In this document: in pieces, positions 61,445-64,000 of the stretch
Numbering within the stretch: the first letter of the stretch is position 1
Layout: each line of letters begins with the position of its first letter
Source of the DNA: Heterocephalus glaber
Taxonomy: Eukaryota > Chordata > Mammalia > Rodentia > Bathyergidae
Assembly: GCF_000247695.1 (NCBI RefSeq)
Contig: NW_004624781.1
Span: 6,993,521-7,057,520 of the forward strand
Reading direction: 5' to 3'
DNA: 64,000 bases
The notes under the pieces: model-generated
What the model was told of the DNA's origin: nothing
The model's input: the letters and a program-made list of their open reading frames with translations, nothing else
The model's database searches: none
Program-made: the position numbers and the translations under genes

Positions 61445-61620
61445 GCTGGGCATGGTGACCCAAGCCTGTAATCCCACTCTGGAAGGCTGGGCAGGCAGAC
61501 TGTGAGTTCAAGCCCAGCCTGGGCCACTTCGTACAAAATAAAAAATAGAAAGGGCTGAGGATGTAGCTAAGTGAGAAGGTCCTGGGTTCAATCCCCAGGG
61601 CCACGCATACAAAACACAAA
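61445..61620 (+). mobile_element. B1-ID dimer SINE
   Basis: GCTGGGCATGGTGACCCAAG, then GGGCTGAGGATGTAGCTAAG. Confidence 0.8.
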
Positions 61621-61719
61621 CCAAAAACAAGAAAAGAACTAGGCACCATCATCTCTTAGAGCACTCTCAATTTCTTGATTCTATGACTCTATAGCTATAT
61701 ATATAAATTGTGTCTACCT

Positions 61720-61764
61720 GCGCACGCACGCGCGCGCATGTGTGTGTGTGTGTGTGTGTGTGCA
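61720..61764. repeat. Alternating CG/TG dinucleotide tract
   Basis: GCGCACGCACGCGCGCGC followed by (TG)n, about 45 bases of strict purine-pyrimidine alternation. Confidence 0.88.
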
Positions 61765-61859
61765 TATTAGGGGACAGACAGAACCCCAGGCCCAGTACAG
61801 GATCTGTGGGAAACATCAGGGCTCATGTTTTCTGGCTTTTCAGAAGGTTTTTATTGTTA

Positions 61860-62060
61860 TCTTCATTAATAATAAATAAAATTTAATGGAATACCTATTG
61901 TACACAAGATATTGCTAAAAATGCATTATTTCATTTATTCATTCATTTCAGCAATGTTAAGGTTCTCATTTTACAGATGAAGGAAATAAAACTAAGAAAG
62001 GCCCAATATCACCTGGTATCACTCTGTTAGTATGGAGAGCAACCACGGTGTGAACCTAGA
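61860..62060 (-). mobile_element. MIR-like fragment
   Basis: TTATTCATTCATTTCAGC and CTCATTTTACAGATGAAGG. Confidence 0.5.
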
Positions 62061-62102
62061 TCTGTCTGGAGAGCTTTATTTTATTTTTATTTATTTATTT
62101 AC

Positions 62103-62252
62103 TCATTTATTTTTGAGGCAGAGTCTCACCATATAGTTCAAGTGGCCCTTGATCTCCCTATGTAGCCCAGGGAGGCCTTGAACTCCCAGTGATCTTGCTG
62201 CCTCAGCCTCTGAAATGCTGGGATCACAGGTGTGTGCCACTACACCTGGCTT
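62103..62252 (-). mobile_element. B1 SINE, full length
   Basis: TTTTTGAGGCAGAGTCTCAC to CACTACACCTGGC. Confidence 0.8.
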
Positions 62253-62272
62253 TAGTAGAGGTTTATTTGGGC

Positions 62273-62460
62273 TGGGGGGGGGGGGTGTCTGAGGATTGAG
62301 CCCGGATCTTTCACACTGAGTTACATCCCCTAACCCATTTAATTATTTTTTTTAATTAAAAAAATTTTTGTTCACTTTTGAGTTTTGCTAAGTTGCCAGC
62401 TTGCAATTCAGGCTTCCAAGGTGCTGAGCCTACAAGTGTGTGCCACTACTACATCCAGCT
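62273..62460 (-). mobile_element. B1-ID dimer SINE, decayed
   Basis: G11 run, GAGGATTGAGCCCGGATC (ID), then TTTGCTAAGTTGCCAGC (B1). Confidence 0.6.
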
Positions 62461-62469
62461 TATTTTTAT

Positions 62470-62583
62470 TCTGAGAGAGGGTCTCATGAAGTCACAAAGT
62501 TTCTCAGGCTGAGGTTGAAGTTGTGATCCTCCTGCCTCGGCCTTTCAGAGTGCTGAGATCATGGGTGTGTGCCACCAAGCCGG
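62470..62583 (-). mobile_element. B1 SINE
   Basis: CTGAGAGAGGGTCTCATG to CACCAAGCCGG. Confidence 0.7.
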
Positions 62584-62955
62584 ACAGAATCCATTCTTTT
62601 AACCTATGGCACCACTGCCTGGAGGTCAGATGCAGCAGGGACTGGCCGGTCTCTGACAGAGGCCCAGTGTGGAAAGTGGTCAGGTTCTCTTCAGCATAGG
62701 AGAGCAGAGCTCGACTGCAGACAGCCTAATCCCCTCAAACAGGCCCTGGCTCCCCAGGGGGGGGTTCTTGCTGGGCCTGACCCTGCCTCACTCACATTTA
62801 CCTGCTGGCTGCTGTATGAAGACTGTGGCGTTCTGCTCTGTGATTCGTTTCAGCCCTGCCATGTGCTGGACCTTCCCATTTCCCACTGGGTGCCAAGAGA
62901 GCGGAGCAGGATATAGAGAGTGAGGCTTTGTCAAGCACACATACAGGAACACAGT
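62584..62955. other. Anonymous, moderately GC-rich flank
   Basis: No repeat recognised. Two overlapping open frames occur but neither resembles a protein I know. Confidence 0.4.
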
Positions 62956-62958
62956 GCA

Positions 62959-63049
62959 GGGGCCAGGGATTTAGCTCAGTGGTTCTGCTGCCTGCCTCAC
63001 AAGCACAAGGACTAGAGTTCAATCCCCGGTACCGCCACCCCCCAAAAAA
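62959..63049 (+). mobile_element. ID-like SINE, type A
   Basis: GAACACAGTGCA duplicated. After GGTACC comes GCCACCCCCCAAAAAA, so the tail start is unusual. Confidence 0.86.
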
Positions 63050-63496
63050 GAACACAGTGCAAGTCTCCAAGGCCTGATGGACTGAGCTCGTAAAGATGCT
63101 ACGAGCCACTTATAGATTCAGTTTATTACTCACACACATGGCAAAGGGAAGAATGCACAAAGGTCTCAGTTGCCTTTGGTTCTTGTCCTCCCTGAAAAAA
63201 GACAAAGCCACAATAAAAGGGGCCAGATGACTGCAAAGTGGGTTGTAGGATTCCCCCATGGATAAACAGCCAATTCTAGATTCCAACGGAAATGGCAAGG
63301 AGAGCAGAAGTGTCTCATGACAGCCTTCCAGGGAGACTGCTTGAGGTCCTCATCAGCCTGGTCCTCTCCTGTTCTGGGAAGATCATAGCTCATCCTGCTA
63401 AGACTCAGACCAGCTTTGGTCCAAGCCTTCGCCCATGGTGCCAACACATCACCTTTCAACATTCTCAGTTTGGTTTGAGGAGGTTTGTTTTTGTGC

Positions 63497-63561
63497 TTGA
63501 GGATCGAACCCAGGGCCTCACACATGCTAAGTGCATGCTCTACCACTGAGCTACCCTGTCC
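63497..63561 (-). mobile_element. Old-type ID SINE
   Basis: GGATCGAACCCAGGGCC to CACTGAGCTACCC; CAGTTTG near both ends. Confidence 0.72.
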
Positions 63562-63621
63562 TAAGCCCAGTTTGAGGGTTTGTTGGTTTTCTTTTTCTTT
63601 TTCTTAAGATGGTCTTGCTAT

Positions 63622-64000
63622 TTCAGACAGCTGAGTTATATAGAAATGTGGCAGGCAGTCAGATAGGGCTAGGTCCTTGAGAGAGTCAAGACAAAAGTGA
63701 AACACACAACAGCTGCGGCCTGAGACGTATCAGTTGGAAACCTGGGGTCAAGATAAAGACAAGACGGTCAAAACCACATACTTCCTCAAAGAACAAACAC
63801 TGGGCCTGATGAATCCTAGATAGATGTCAGTCATCCCAGCGGGTGACCAGGGACTCTGGACCCACCACTTCATAGGAGAATCTTTGTTCTTTCCATCCAT
63901 GCTTGTTATGTGACTTGTTGCCCAATTGGACCACCATTACCTAAGCGTATACTTGTAACCTTATTGGTTGTTCATGGCTGTAGCTCACATTGCAACCACT
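63622..64000 (-). mobile_element. LTR-like family, copy 3, cut by window end
   Basis: Read in reverse it shows AACCAATAAGGTTACAAGTA and AACAAGTCACATAACAAGC, as in copy 2, then a stretch ending near AACTCAGCTGTCTGAAAT. The rest lies beyond the window. Confidence 0.6.

Noticed and set aside
15778..63049. tRNA genes suggested by intact A and B boxes
   Set aside because: The many near-identical copies carry GGTACC-poly(A) ends and target duplications and lack a tRNA acceptor stem, so they are SINEs.
1..64000. CRISPR arrays, operons, phage or other prokaryotic systems
   Set aside because: Repeats here are dispersed retroelements, not regular spacer arrays, and genes are intron-split mammalian genes.

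Overview
This is a mammalian nuclear genome window. Coding sequence is split by long GT-AG introns, SINEs are dense, and there is one CpG-island promoter. The most abundant repeat is a short tRNA-derived SINE of the rodent ID type, with an A box near TAGCTCAGTGG, a B box near GTTCGATCC and a GGTACC-poly(A) end. B1 (7SL) monomers and B1-ID dimers also occur. This points to a rodent outside the mouse/rat group. A beaver-like or other non-muroid lineage is my best guess, but the sequence alone does not prove it.

Layout. Bases 1-13,225 hold the 3' part of INTS14 on the + strand: four coding exons (about the last 189 residues), a 3' UTR and an AATAAA signal. Bases about 13,630-49,600 hold the complete HACD3 gene on the - strand. 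Its 11 coding exons add up to 1,089 nt, or 362 codons plus stop, with an intact frame, and exon 1 lies in a CpG island at about 49.05-49.79 kb. The two genes are tail to tail, with only about 0.25-0.4 kb between their predicted poly(A) sites. From my memory of the human map, the INTS14-HACD3 neighbourhood matches human 15q22. Bases 49.8-64 kb are gene-free flank upstream of HACD3. They contain LTR-like repeats, SINEs, LINE-1 and older fragments, and one 100-N assembly gap with duplicated flanks.

The two genes have unrelated roles. INTS14 is a subunit of the nuclear Integrator complex. HACD3 is an ER membrane 3-hydroxyacyl-CoA dehydratase of very-long-chain fatty acid elongation. Their adjacency is conserved synteny, not a pathway.

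I found no bacterial-type system, CRISPR array, operon or clearly new gene. The most notable points are a GC-AG intron in HACD3, a false duplication at the gap, two ID SINE subfamilies with linked diagnostic bases, repeated SINE insertion into the same target, an LTR-like family present three times in the last 9 kb, and a long inverted-repeat element in a HACD3 intron.
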